DNA of 64,000 nt from Bradysia coprophila (lineage: Eukaryota > Arthropoda > Insecta > Diptera > Sciaridae). Made by a program: the position numbers and the translations under genes. The DNA is taken from the NCBI RefSeq assembly GCF_014529535.1, contig NW_023503337.1, forward strand, positions 372,001 to 436,000, written 5' to 3'. The notes under the pieces were generated by a model. The model was given only the letters and a program-made list of their open reading frames with translations, was not told where the DNA came from and ran no database searches. Numbering within the stretch: the first letter of the stretch is position 1; each line of letters begins with the position of its first letter. Below are positions 13,060-32,167 of this stretch, piece after piece.

Positions 13060-16000
13060 GTAAGAAAAAAAATTGATTATTACAATTAAGCTTAATTTTT
13101 CTCGTTAAAAAACAAATTCTCGACAATCCAAATATTACAAAAAAAAAACGTTCGGTAAGGTCAACACTTAAATTTATTGCTTCCATTCATTGAATCATCT
13201 CAATCAATATGCTCGTAATTATCTTTACTATTTTATCGATATTTTGGTCAGGGTCGACAAATGAGTGTCTTAAAGAAGAATCATGTAACTCATCAGTAAT
13301 AAAATTACAAAATTTGTTAATTCTACCTCCATATTATTCAGCAATTTCATTTAATTAGATTGCATACATTCAGGCGATTTTTTATTTACAAATATATTGT
13401 CGTTGACTGTAGTGTATAACGTTTCTCACTGGTAGACTAAACTGGTAAGAAAGTGATCGTAATAATACTCGCCATGTTTATGCTTTAACGTACGATAAAT
13501 TGGTTTTGAATTATATGTCGTAGATTTTTGAAGAGCGGAATTATCGCACTTTTGATCGACTTGCGGATTGAAAATATGAAGTTTATAAATGAAAATCCAT
13601 CTAACGTTTATAAAATCACCAATGTTCGAAAACATCATTGCTATGAGAAAACTGAGCAGTTTATGAAAGTTTCGTTAAACTGCTGACTTTTCTCACCACT
13701 GGTCAAACGGCCACAACCAAATCTAATTTTTATTTAAAACTAACACATTTGTGGTCGTTATTGCGGTCGTACATTTTTCAAAAAGGATCAAAAGATATCA
13801 TCAAAATTAAAATAGAGACACGCAAACGTAGGCGACAATTTTAACTTAGCACCGATGCCTCTTAATCTGAATTAAAGACAGCCCTATGAACCCGGGAAGT
13901 CAGGGAACAGTTGTTTTTGCCGTTTCTAACAAATAATTCGACCATCACAAAAGGTATTAATAACAAAGGCACTTGCAACATAGAATCTCACAAAAGTACG
14001 GGTGCATCAAAATACTACTGCTTTTCAAAATAACGAGAATAAAAATAATAAAAATTGATATTCGATGAGAAACTTTTGCTGTCATAAAATTTAATTTTGT
14101 GTGGGAAACATATTCACTAGTTCGCTTATTTTACCTGACGTATAACATAATAATGCTTTGCTTATGTATACCATTGAGCTGCCATAGAAAAGAGAAAAGG
14201 AAAAAGAAAATATTACCTTTTGGGTCACTTGAGAGACTCGTACCGTTCAAAGTGACATCATTATTTCTTTAACTACAAATTTAGTCAAACAATTTTTCAA
14301 CATGACTTCACTAATTTCCTAGGCTAAATATTAAAATTGTTGGCCTGATCTCAAACAGTAGATGTCTGACCTCCTCTTTATACCAAAATTATTTATGTAA
14401 CAATCCTATTAGACCTTGAAAATTTTGTACGAGTCTAAAACCCACCTTTATTTTCCATGCACTTTGTTATCCTTGAGTCTTATGTTTAGTGATGCGTAAG
14501 TTTAGAAAAATAGATGGCAATAAAAAAATGGTTGCACGTGTTAAAGAATAAGGATTAGCCTCCCATTGAAGAACAAATTTTTTTTTGAAACATAAAAAAT
14601 GATAAATTGCTTTCTCGATCAACCGTGTTATTGAATTTATTTAACGCAGTGGAAAGGTACACTTGCTCGAAAATCAAAAGAAAGAAAAAAAAAGTTCTCA
14701 CGTTTCTTTCACCATAAACCTGGAGTGAGTATGTGACTTTCCTACAATAATTCGAATAACTAAATTGCATTTTAAATTTGCAAACATTTGCTGGTATTTA
14801 AATTTTATTATTTACCAAAAACGAATATCTCTTCCACAAAAAAAAAACAAATAAACATAACACAGTTCAACGAGCAATTCGAAGCATTATAATGTACGTT
14901 CAACGCTAGATTTCTGGTGATCTTTCTCAATACATTTTTGTTTCATAAAAGTTATGTGCGGTTGGCATATTTCACAACCGCAAATCTTTCGAATCTTCGT
15001 CGAGATGATCAAAGCGAAAAATATGAAACGAAGATGTGTACATTTGAGCTGACGGTTTAGTCACGTTCTCCACATATATCTGGGTAATAAAATAACGAAT
15101 TTTATTTTGTGTAAAAAGTTGATTCGTAATCAAGTACATGATTATTTACAGTCGATATGCGATTGGTATTAAAAGATCACAAATAAATTACCATAATGCA
15201 TGGCGGAGACGCGGAGTAAATATGGTTGATTGTGATTTCGTAGGTGCTTATCATATGAGTGTTTTTTGTTGCAATATTTTCTACTTAGCGTAATGGATAA
15301 ATCTGGAAATAAAATTCCAACCAGGTAGCCTGTTTCGAAGTAAATATTGATGTAGACTGTAGACAACAGAGACAGACAGAAAGAATATTGCAGGGTGCAA
15401 TAAAAGTCAAACTTTTAACGTTCACTATCAACGGAAAAGACTTTTTCTTCGTTAAATGTTTTTTGAACTATCCCTCTAATTGATGATAATAATAAAAACA
15501 AAAATGGCTTGTCCTACCCAATTTCACTCGAAAGATAACAGCAAAATATTTGAAAGATTTACCTATCCGTTTTTAACGTTTAAAATGTTAAATTATATTC
15601 AAATAGAACCGTAGTCATTAAGTGTACAAACAGACATTTTACCTTTACAACTTTGTAACCCATTTCCTAATTGATATTTCCGGTAGATTTTTCTTAGATA
15701 CAATACGCTGAAGTTTCAATTTTTTTAAAACAAAATTTAAATGAAAGATCAACAAAAGGGGCCTATCTAGTTAGGAAGTATTTATTGAACTAAAATCTTT
15801 GGAATGGAAATGGAATAAACAAAATTTACCGAGAAAAAAAAATTGTTACACAAAACTGTTGTTGTAATGTCCACGTGTGGATTTGGTGGAGTGTGGCGTT
15901 TCTATTTTATATATATTCAATGATCAAAATAATTACTCAAATATTTGAGACGAAAATGCAAATAAAACCTCTGAAAGAAATGGGTCTCTGTTAAAACGTT

Positions 16001-19000
16001 GTAATTCGATAGTGTTACCTTATCTGGTTTAAGTGATGGATATGAAGCAGATAAAAGGCCATCAAATATTTAGACCGAATTATGTTGTGTCGTTTTTTTT
16101 GTTAAAAGTTTAGACGAAGAAAAAGAAACATCCGAAAAGTCAATTTACATATTGCTTTCAACTTGTTACACTAACGTTTTTCTTTAAAGGTTTTGGGTCT
16201 GATTTTGTTGTTGTTGAAACATTGTAAATAGAAAGAGCAACGAAATAGAATAGAGTGACACGACACGTTTAAAATAAATTTAATTTACCACATCAAACAT
16301 AGATTGTGTTAATTTTTATCATATATTCAAAATGTAATCATAAAACGTGGGATATGTTTACCATAACCGATCTGTATGTGTGTAGAGTGGTTGTAACTTT
16401 CTGTTTAGTTTTTAACAACAGATAATATAACATTTATACTCGCGCCTTCAAACTTATCGTACAAAGCGTTTTATTAGCGTTAGTTTTCGTACAACTTTAT
16501 GTATGCATGCCATATACAATTCTACAATTTAAAACCTGGCGTCAATGATATTACTTCTTTCAACTGAAACTTTATTTAACCATTTTTTATTCCTATCTGT
16601 ACAACAAGCCTCTCATATGACTTTTTACATGCGCTAGTTTATTCTACTTTGTCTTTGTCTTATTCAACATTTATTTTAAAATTATATTTCAGTTCTTATC
16701 CCATATACCAAATTAATCTTTTCTCTTTTTTTGTGTGTGCACATTTTATCTTATGCAAAATAAGCATAATATTGAGCTGAGATACATAGACAGATAATAA
16801 TTGCCATGTTGTACAATTTTCAGGCAATGAGCAATGTAATAGTATAATAATAATGTTGCTTTATAATCTCGCATTTTATTAAATGAATTTTCAATTGCTA
16901 CTACATTCGTATATGCATTACATCTTAAGTTATTCAACGATAAATTAGTGAAGTTTGTGCACAGAGTAAAGAAAGAAAAAAAAACCGTTTGTTTCACTTT
17001 TGTTCTGTCGCTCTTGTTTGTCGGGTTCGGCTGGGTTATAGTAATTTTAAGATTATAAATCTTTTCCAACAAAAACAGTTGCGCGAAAATCAAACTCCCA
17101 CCCTTTTTTTCGTTTTTTTTTTGCCACAGCTTTGAATGAAAGAAAAAATTTTGTATGTCACACTTACCATCGATGAGAGATTGCTGCACATTGTTTGCTA
17201 ATACTTATGCGCAGATACCAGCTGCAGATCTGAGCTGCTGTGACCAATCCTTTGATGACCATCTGAATTTGATCTCTTGAGATGTAGGTCGATTGACCTT
17301 TTTCTTCGAATGCAACCGTCGAATTAATTCATGTAATCCGTGAATTGAATTGTGGTGAACGCAATAAATTGTCATTTTGGCTAGCGCATTTATGGGATAA
17401 TAATTCAACTACTTCTTAACTACGTATTGTCAATGAATGTAAAGTACCACGTATGGTCTAATGTCACTACAATGGACGTAACTATTTTGAAAACGGACTC
17501 AAACTCATTCATTTTCATATTATTTTGACGTAAATAATGAATGCGTTCGAGATAAATCGACGGATTTTGATGAATCGACCATACCTCGTACTTTACTTCA
17601 TTGAGAAAGGTTACACTAAATTTAGTGAAACATGTCTCAATATTAGACCCTGTTTTGTATGCATTAAGAATTGTTCCGAGAAAACTTTGCTCTCCTAACG
17701 AACGCAGAAAATGAAAACTAAAAAGAAGTGATCTGATAGGCTGAACTCAATCCTTTCTTCTACATATCAAACGCTAAAAACTCCTTCGCAATATGATAGA
17801 CAATAGGCAAATAGTACTGTCGATTCCTACAGGTACGCGTACATGGATACAAGTTCCCAAGAATATGTTGTGGCACAAAACATTTGTTCAATTCCATATA
17901 ATTCTTATGTCTACCCATTATACAATGCGAGTTAAACATTTTCTACCTGAGCCCATTTCGATTTTCTAAGAATTTCGTCTTCATGACGCAGACCAAAAAA
18001 ATGCACCTTCGACCATTATTCAATTTAAAAAAAAAGGTAAAAATGCATCGTCGTTCGTCGACATTGAAATGTTTCCAGTTAGTCGTAAAAAAAACTGAAA
18101 TTGAGATAAAATTTGTTGCATTAACTCAGTGAGTACACGAAGTCATGAATGAATGTAAATTAGCGCACATAGTAATAGCGTAACCACCACGAATTATAAT
18201 TGAACAGACGTAATTTAAAGTAACGCCTCTGCAATAACGACAATTCATGGATATCCAACTATTATGAAGCACATAACCAGAAGAATTGATGATGTTCTAC
18301 CGTAGTTTCAGTTTTGTTTATGACAAATTTACTGTCAACAAAACCAATTTTGCAATACAATGAATGTCTCTACGGTACACGTGAATTTTTTCTTCTTCGT
18401 TCTTCGATGCTTGGTCTATCGCACAAAAATCGTTTAATATTTAACATATTGAAATAGCAACGAACTGGGTTCATATATATCCACTCTGATTTATTGTATC
18501 CACGTCGTAGGCAAAATAAATATAAATTTTAATTTAGATTGTTTCTCGTTCATAGATACGAGCGTAGATATATACATAAGATAATTAAAGTTTCGTAAGG
18601 TAGACAATGTTTTACTGTCGACATATCTGGGACAGTTTATGTTTCCATAATTTAATTAAATTATTTTTTTTTCCTTCCTTCATATTGCATTGCAACCATA
18701 TCGACAAAAATTACTTACGAAAAATATTGATAATATTTTCCATGAAGTTCATTTTTTTTCTTTTCGTGTTCTTCTTGGTGGTGTACAAAATGCAGCATAG
18801 GTATCTTAAAATGATATTTTATGATTGTAAACAACAAATGGTATACGTACACTTTAGCTCAATATGTACGTACCTGTTGAGAACACAAGCAATTACAAGA
18901 AAAGAAACAACGAAAAATCGAGCGTCTGAGCAACATACACACATTACATTATATCCACACACAACACACTCCAAAGCTCAGAGTTTCTCGTGTGTTTCAT

Positions 19001-19408
19001 TTTTGTTCTTCGTCTTCTCGTTACCAACAAACAAAATGATCGTTTCCATACAATATCGTTACCTGTTCCATGTATCGTACTATACCCAACCTACCTGTAT
19101 TTTTCGTCGTTGATTGTATTGCGTATGAATACGAACCATTTACACAGTCTCATGTTCTGCGAAAACAGCTTTTTCTGAATTGTTGACGGATACATTCGTT
19201 TAGTGTTAACTGTTGAGTCGATGTGGTTGCGCGCGGTTTTTCTAGAAATGTGTTTCTGTAATTAAATTAGAAGTAGTGTTATGTGTACGGTGTCGTGATT
19301 AACGCAACGAATTTATTTTGCACACCAAAAAAAAATTCATTTGCAAACGGACTGTAATTTTATTCTAATCGAACATCGTCAATACCGCCGTGGTCAATAC
19401 GTTAAGAG

Positions 19409-19500
19409 CATATAAGTGCATTTGGCGGCTGTGTTGGATTTACCGCGGCATACATTGGATTTATTCGGATTACAGTGAATATATGGAGAAAATGTATTAA
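19409..19500 (+). promoter_or_regulatory. Possible intronic TATA promoter / 5' leader
   Basis: A TATAAG at 19411-19416 sits in a locally more GC- and CpG-rich patch (about 19200-19480, with GCGCG, CCGCCG and CCGCGG) inside very AT-rich intron. About 25 to 60 bases downstream the sequence is leader-like. No coding exon clearly follows, so if it is real it would serve a non-coding first exon of echinus. This is weak evidence. Confidence 0.18.
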
Positions 19501-21384
19501 AGCGCAACAAGTCTAAGATAATTAGTCTCAGGTTCGATTGAGGCGCAAATTTTTTTCTACTGTTGAACGTTTTGGCTATTTGTCTTTTATGAATTTTGTT
19601 ATTGTTGTTTGCTTAAATGTTATCCACTTCGCTTCCGTATATAGGATGATTTATACGAAAAAGATGGATATTAATATGCAAATTATATTTCTTACATCAT
19701 TTACACTGTCTATACACTCCACGTTATGGGATATTCAGATATTCACGGTTTTGTTCGCATCTATCGCGCACAAACTGATCAATTCAAAATGTTCGTTTGG
19801 TCTTCAATGGAAATTAAGTTGTAGGTTTGGTGTACAGGTTGTTAAAAAAAACTCGGTGTATATTGTTTACAATATAAATAGGTAAATGACACAATAAATG
19901 CAAACAAGACAATAAACAAGACAAAATTAAAGTCGAATATGAATAAAAATTAAAAAAAATAGTTGTTTAGAAGACCATGGCACATTCAACTAATTCTTAG
20001 AAGAAATTTTGTTGCATGAAATGGAAGGCTTGTGTGGCTATTGCGCAAAACATAGTTTGAAGAATTGGCAGTGGTTATAACGTCGTTTTTATTCTCATAA
20101 AAGCTAATTATGAATATACTAATCGTTGTTGGTGTTGATGATGTTAGGATGGTTTTCTATCGTGTGTATACTCTGTTCATATTAACAAGGAGATGAGAAT
20201 TTATAAGACATCAGTAATCATTATTGTCATGTGGGTTAACAGATTACTAGCCGCTTTAAGCTATACGCAACAATAAAATTCAATAAAAATTGTTTCTCTC
20301 AAAGCATTCATTGAATTCAGGGTACATTTCATTGTTTATTTAAATTTTTATTTTTTGAGATGAGTCAAATGACTGTATGATTGTTAATTCTATTAGTCCT
20401 ACGGTATTTATTTAACTCCAACTACATTTTGAATAGAATCGCATAAAATTATAGAAGACGTTCACTGTCTCTGCTTATTTTCATGATTTCGGATTTGCAG
20501 TTTCAACAATTCTCGAATTGCAAAAAATATTCTTATTCTTTATGGAAATGGCTTATTTATTCGAAACATGGTCTACCATAAAAAAATCAACTCAATCACG
20601 ACATCATGCTATATAAACTTATAAGTGCTGCTAATATAATTCGTCTTCATGTATCCATAAATTAGATCAAATTTCCCACAATGTAAACCTAGACAGTGAC
20701 TGCTTGGCATAGTGGATACCCAAGTCTTCTTTTCTTTTCTTTTTTTCTTAATATTTTTGTAGGAAAATTATATCGCTGGGTGTTTTTTTATTCATTCTGT
20801 TCTCGTCTATTTATTAATTCATTCATTCTTATTCTTAATCAACTTGTACATTTAGATCACATCTTTTTTTTTCGTTTCAAAACATACACAGATGTGATCA
20901 TGTGTATTTCTTTAAATTTTCTTGTTCTCACGGATTCACACCTCAGTAATCCTTCGTTTTAGCATGTTACGATAGGTAATATGTTTTATTTTCTTAATCT
21001 TATGCATAAAACATTAGTCATTTTTATGGATTGAAAAGTTCATTGATATAAAAAAATGAATTTTTGTTAAATTGCCTGCGTTCCCTTCACATCGAAACGG
21101 GGGTGGTTGATTATTTATTGTTTTACGATACTTTTCGGGCTATTTCGAATTATATAACTTTTTAACCAAGATGTTAAGGTCAATTTAACATTAACCAAAA
21201 CACCACTCCCACAGAACCAAAATGTTTTTTTGGAATTTGTTGCTTATCAAGCTGTAAATTCTACTGCTTTTTTAAACAAAAATTGAATTACGAGTAATGA
21301 CAAAATGACTTTGACAATGATTGTTAAATCGATTGACATTGAAGGAAGGAGGAAGGAAAGAGTCATTAATAGTATAATATTTAG

Positions 21385-21402
21385 GTGGAGAGAGAGAGAG
21401 GA
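21385..21402 (+). repeat. GA dinucleotide microsatellite
   Basis: A short GA run (GGAGAGAGAGAGAGG) in intron sequence. Confidence 0.75.
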
Positions 21403-21885
21403 AGACAGAAAGAATAAACGACCAACGATTTTACATATAGCAAAAACATCATCTGACTTTTATTGAAATTATTCCATCATTAGATTTCATCGAAGAAACG
21501 AAAAGCGATTAGCAGAGTATGTGTAGCTTGGAATAATTGATATGTAGGTACCGAATAGTCTTCCCCGTGGCAACAAGCAACGGTACATTGTATGATCAAA
21601 ACATAATTATGTGAGCTGATGCGATTTTTTTCCTGCACTTACTTTACCGTCCGGTATGTAGAAACCGAATTGATACACTGTTTAAGTTGTGAAATAAGTT
21701 CTTTTGTCTCTAAGCTTTGAAGGCAATTACGTCCACGGATTGGTTCGCCAAAATTAGGCAAGCCAGTGGTGTAGAGGATAGGAAATATGTTGCGTGAGGA
21801 GAAAGAGAGCGCCAAAAGACCATTACATTGAGTCGATGTTTCACGACTCCTTAACATTTTTACAACATGCGTATAATTTTTATAA

Positions 21886-22012
21886 TCATTAAATCTGTTA
21901 CTTCGTTTGTTTAATCGCCAGCAAATTGTTTGTTTGTTTTGACATATAATTTGCTGCATAAGATAGTATGAGCTGTTGAGTATGAGCATCGTTGTCGATA
22001 ACAGATGGTTGG
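21886..22012 (+). repeat. Dispersed short repeat, copy 3
   Basis: Begins AATCATTAAATCTGTT (identical to the start of the copy near 1492), followed by ACTTCGTTTGTTTAA. It ends near ATCGTTGTCGATAACAGATG, whose core also closes the copy near 33.15 kb. Head and tail are therefore shared between loci while the middle differs. Confidence 0.4.
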
Positions 22013-25000
22013 CCGTTTTCTAAAATGTTGATACCAATGTATATGCTTTTCTGGCAATGAGAACGATTTGAATAACAACGACGAACAAGAGATATAGAGA
22101 AAGATGCAATTAAAAATTACGAAGAAAATGTACAATTTTGTCGTGTGTCTAACGACTCTAGTTTAACAATATTATGTGGCAATATCTTTTCAAATTATGA
22201 ACAAAATTGTTGGTCTTAGAGACACATGAAAACTGTTAAAATTAAACATGTTTTTCGTTATAAATCGAACAATGAACCGAGTCTATGAGCGGTGTGTGTG
22301 TACAATTACTACGTAGATTTCGGTAACCTGTACTCATTTAATACCTGGTTTTAAGTTTGAATAGGCTTATTTCGTCGACGATTCTGTTTAGTTTATCATC
22401 TGTCCAATCTACCCCGATTTCCTAATCCATGTTAAATTGCCAATAAGAACTCATTCGTATACCTTTTAATTACTTGAACAGAGTTGAACACGTACTGCAT
22501 TTACTGTGTATTATAATATGCGTTTGAAATCGTGGGCAAACGCAAATTACATCACCATCAATTCGAAATGGTATTTTATAATTAAAATAATTAAATCTAA
22601 TCAAATGCAGTAATTTTATAATTTATCGGACATTTCAAAAATTTCCTTTATTAACAATGCTGATCCGAAAGGAATTTTTCTCTTTACGCTTTACATTTTA
22701 TCATCGAAAGAAAAACCACTCCGTTAGTCGACTATTTCGAATTCTGTGCTGATATAAATGCAGGGCGCTCAAACTATGTGCACATTTTATGTGGAAACAT
22801 TAAAGTTACATTAATTGCTGATCGTACAGATCAACTTTTAATGCAAAAGATATTTTTCGAGTATTTATGGTTCACATTGAACGTATATATGTATCTCGTT
22901 GATGCATTATATTCTATGCAATGGGTGGTGCATTAACTCGTTTCTGCTTCAATTGAATGATCATTACATATATTATACGCGACACATCTAATTCAGATCG
23001 CGAGTGGTTTTTTAAGCATGTAAAAGTAAATATTTCGTTGTGTTGTTTACCATTCACTTTTAAATCTGATTTCAGTTTATATTTTCTCGCTCGCTACAAT
23101 CTTGTTTTTACGTTTTGCTTGTTTTTGCATAGTTCTTCTTTTGATAAAAAAAATGGGCGCAACTTGAAGCTATAATTAACAATAAACGCATTAGGAGCTT
23201 ACGCATAAGTTTCACTCTGTTTGCGATTCAAAGTTTATAATGATACTTCGAAACGAGCTGCTGCACAATCGGATGGGAAAAAAATTATTTCTTGACCAGT
23301 CGAAAATTCGTTCATCTGCAAAAATATGTTTTTTGTTGTGCGGTTGTGCCTTGTTATATATACGTAATTTGAACATAATCCATAATTGACTACTCATTTC
23401 TGTTCGGAACGTTAAATTTGATATACATTTAAAAACTCCTCTCAAAACACTTTTTGTGTTAGCAAAAGAGCTTTACGTGATTAACATTCAAACATTTGTT
23501 TTCAGTTTCTTTTTACTGCCTTTTTTATCGCTCAAATTTTTTTTCGAAAAAAAGTATAAATTGGCCATGCGTGATGTTATGGCTGCACTCCATTTATTTT
23601 ATCGTTCTTATGGATTTGGGGCTATTCAAAAATTCGTCTCTTACTTCTGCACTATGTGTAAACAAAAATGTTTTTTTCGAGACAGCAATTTAGATTTTCT
23701 TGAGCATGATTTTATTAACGATCGTGGTAATAGGATCTCAGTAAACATTTTTTTTTATTGTTAATAATAATCGATGGATTTTATTTAAATCATCCAATTT
23801 TACTAATAATATTTCTACGAAACAATAGTGTTATAAGTCCTATGACTCATGGCTATGAAGACGTCCAATAAATTAAATAAAAAGAAAATGTAACATAACC
23901 AACCACTATACCATTTTAAACATTTAAAACATTTTTATGTTTCATGTGGTTTTCTTCTTACCTTGATACCGATGGGAATTTCTTATAATTTCACTGAAAC
24001 AAAATAAAAGAACCGAACAGCGAATTGAATGAGTCACCATAAAAGAAACTGAAGACAATGTAACCACACAAGCGATATACATAATTTTTCAACCGGAAAT
24101 GTTTAAGAAGTTTTGCAGACATTTTTATTTCCATTTTATAAAATGTTGTATGTAGTAAGTTCGGCTTTGTATTATTTTAAATTTATTTCATTTTATCAGA
24201 ACGCTCTACTCTACACATGTACATCAATTTCTAGCACATCAATTGTATAATGTAATGCAGTAGCCGTAATACATAAAACGTTTTTCTTTTCTTTTCTCTC
24301 CATCTCTCTTTAAAATGCTGGTTTTGTCATTTAATTTTGGTGGTTGAAATTGAATTAATTATATTGTTCGCGTACATGCATTTCCTTCACATCTCGTTGT
24401 CTTGAAGCATTTCACGTTTTTTTTATGATATTGGTGATAAGACCGGTACAACAAAAAAGCACCATGTCGAATGTATATATTATACCGGAGCAGGTGTCGA
24501 AAAATAAATAAATTTATTCGGGTTCTTTAAAGGCAACATATGGCGATGATTACATCGATTATTACAGAATATAACACAGAGTCATATAATTGGTTAATAA
24601 ACAATCGCTTTTAGATGCTTACATGACCATGTGGTGGCTAGATTCGTATGTTTATATGGTTCATGAAATTCATTTTGCACACACGCGAAACGTTTGATTT
24701 CACTTCATAATAGTTTTGCCCATCGAGCAATGTTTTTCAGTTACGCTAACCGACACCGGTATGTGGTGCCACATTATTATATTTGATAGGCCAATTATTG
24801 ATTACACATAATAATTTTCAAACAGCGGAAAATAAAAATTTTGTAATTGCCAAATAGCCAAAACGAACAATTTTTGTTGCGTTCCAATCGTCAACGTTAT
24901 AACACTGAAGAAAATGATAATTTAATTCGGTTAAAATTTAGCACAACAATGCAGCAAAGTATCACGAAACAGTAAAATACCAAACCATTAAAAAAAACGA

Positions 25001-25056
25001 TGCGAACAAAAATTAATTAAAATTTTCTAACAAAGACAAAACGACGAAACAAAAAA

Positions 25057-25212
25057 ATGATTAAATTTCGATTTCAACGCAAAGACAAAGAAAATGTTAA
25101 AAGTGAAACTAATAAAGTATCGACAAAGAAAGAGTTGACTAGCAACAAAAAAGATGGGAAGCCACCGAAAGGTGTGAAAAAGGAATATTTGGATTGTGTT
25201 CGAGCGGTTGTT
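25057..25212 (+). CDS. ec: Alternative first coding exon of echinus (Lys-rich N-terminus, no Cys box)
   Basis: ATG at 25057 (context AAAAAA-ATG) opens 52 codons that run without a stop to a strong donor, GTAAGT, at 25213. The junction is phase 0, exactly matching the phase-0 start of the USP exon at 25332 across a 119-base intron. The encoded peptide is highly charged (starting MIKFRFQRKDKENVKSE and ending KKEYLDCVRAVV), unlike the hydrophobic or low-complexity readings of the surrounding introns. About 200 bases upstream are rich in CAA/AAC/GAAAC, like insect 5' leaders. The spliced protein would enter the USP domain at ELFQQLQ, skipping both the catalytic Cys segment and the VLWHLD exon. 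If transcribed, this gives an isoform that should lack deubiquitinase activity. Gene structure is seen in the sequence; use in vivo is inferred. Confidence 0.6.
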
Positions 25213-25307
25213 GTAAGTTTATTTTATTTAAACAAAAAAAATCAAAAATTTAAATGAAGTCTCTTGAGTCTCAATGATTCAACTCTGTAATCGTCAAAAT
25301 TGCCTAA

Positions 25308-32038
<6,731 letters not shown>

Positions 32039-32167
32039 ATGGTACATTATGTGTCAGCATCAGCATTAACATCACAAAATATCATCTCAACACAGAACCA
32101 TCAGCAGCTCACATTTGGTCAATTATTACGAAGCGCCGGTAATATGGGCGACATTAGAGACTGTCCG
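32039..32167 (+). CDS. ec: Echinus/USP53-54-like, USP domain exon
   Basis: 43 codons, acceptor CACATTTCAG, donor GTAAGT, phase 0 at both ends. It reads [15 protein letters not shown], then [20 protein letters not shown]. This matches USP53 (MVHYISTTSLCNQ...MFGELLQNASTMGDLRNCP) closely. The initial Met is the family's internal residue and not a start. The terminal Cys-Pro continues into N-A-C-G of the next exon, making the second zinc-binding Cys pair. Confidence 0.95.

Larger units (their letters stand above)
13060..25056 (+). other. ec: Large echinus intron (12 kb to the alternative exon)
   Basis: AT-rich intronic DNA. The open frames here (for example 147 codons on the minus strand near 17 kb and 168 codons on the plus strand near 18.6 kb) are low-complexity Phe/Lys/Ser/Tyr-rich strings without domains. 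I see a GA-rich microsatellite near 21.39 kb, a dispersed repeat near 21.9 kb and a possible internal promoter near 19.4 kb. I saw no tRNA gene. Confidence 0.7.

Noticed and set aside
16746..17189. 147-codon minus-strand open frame
   Set aside because: Lys/Asn/Phe-rich translation of AT-rich intron with poly-A/T runs; no domain and no promoter.
18607..19113. 168-codon plus-strand open frame in the 12-kb intron
   Set aside because: The peptide is a low-complexity string of Phe/Tyr/Ile with no domain, and the region has no coding-like composition or splice context.
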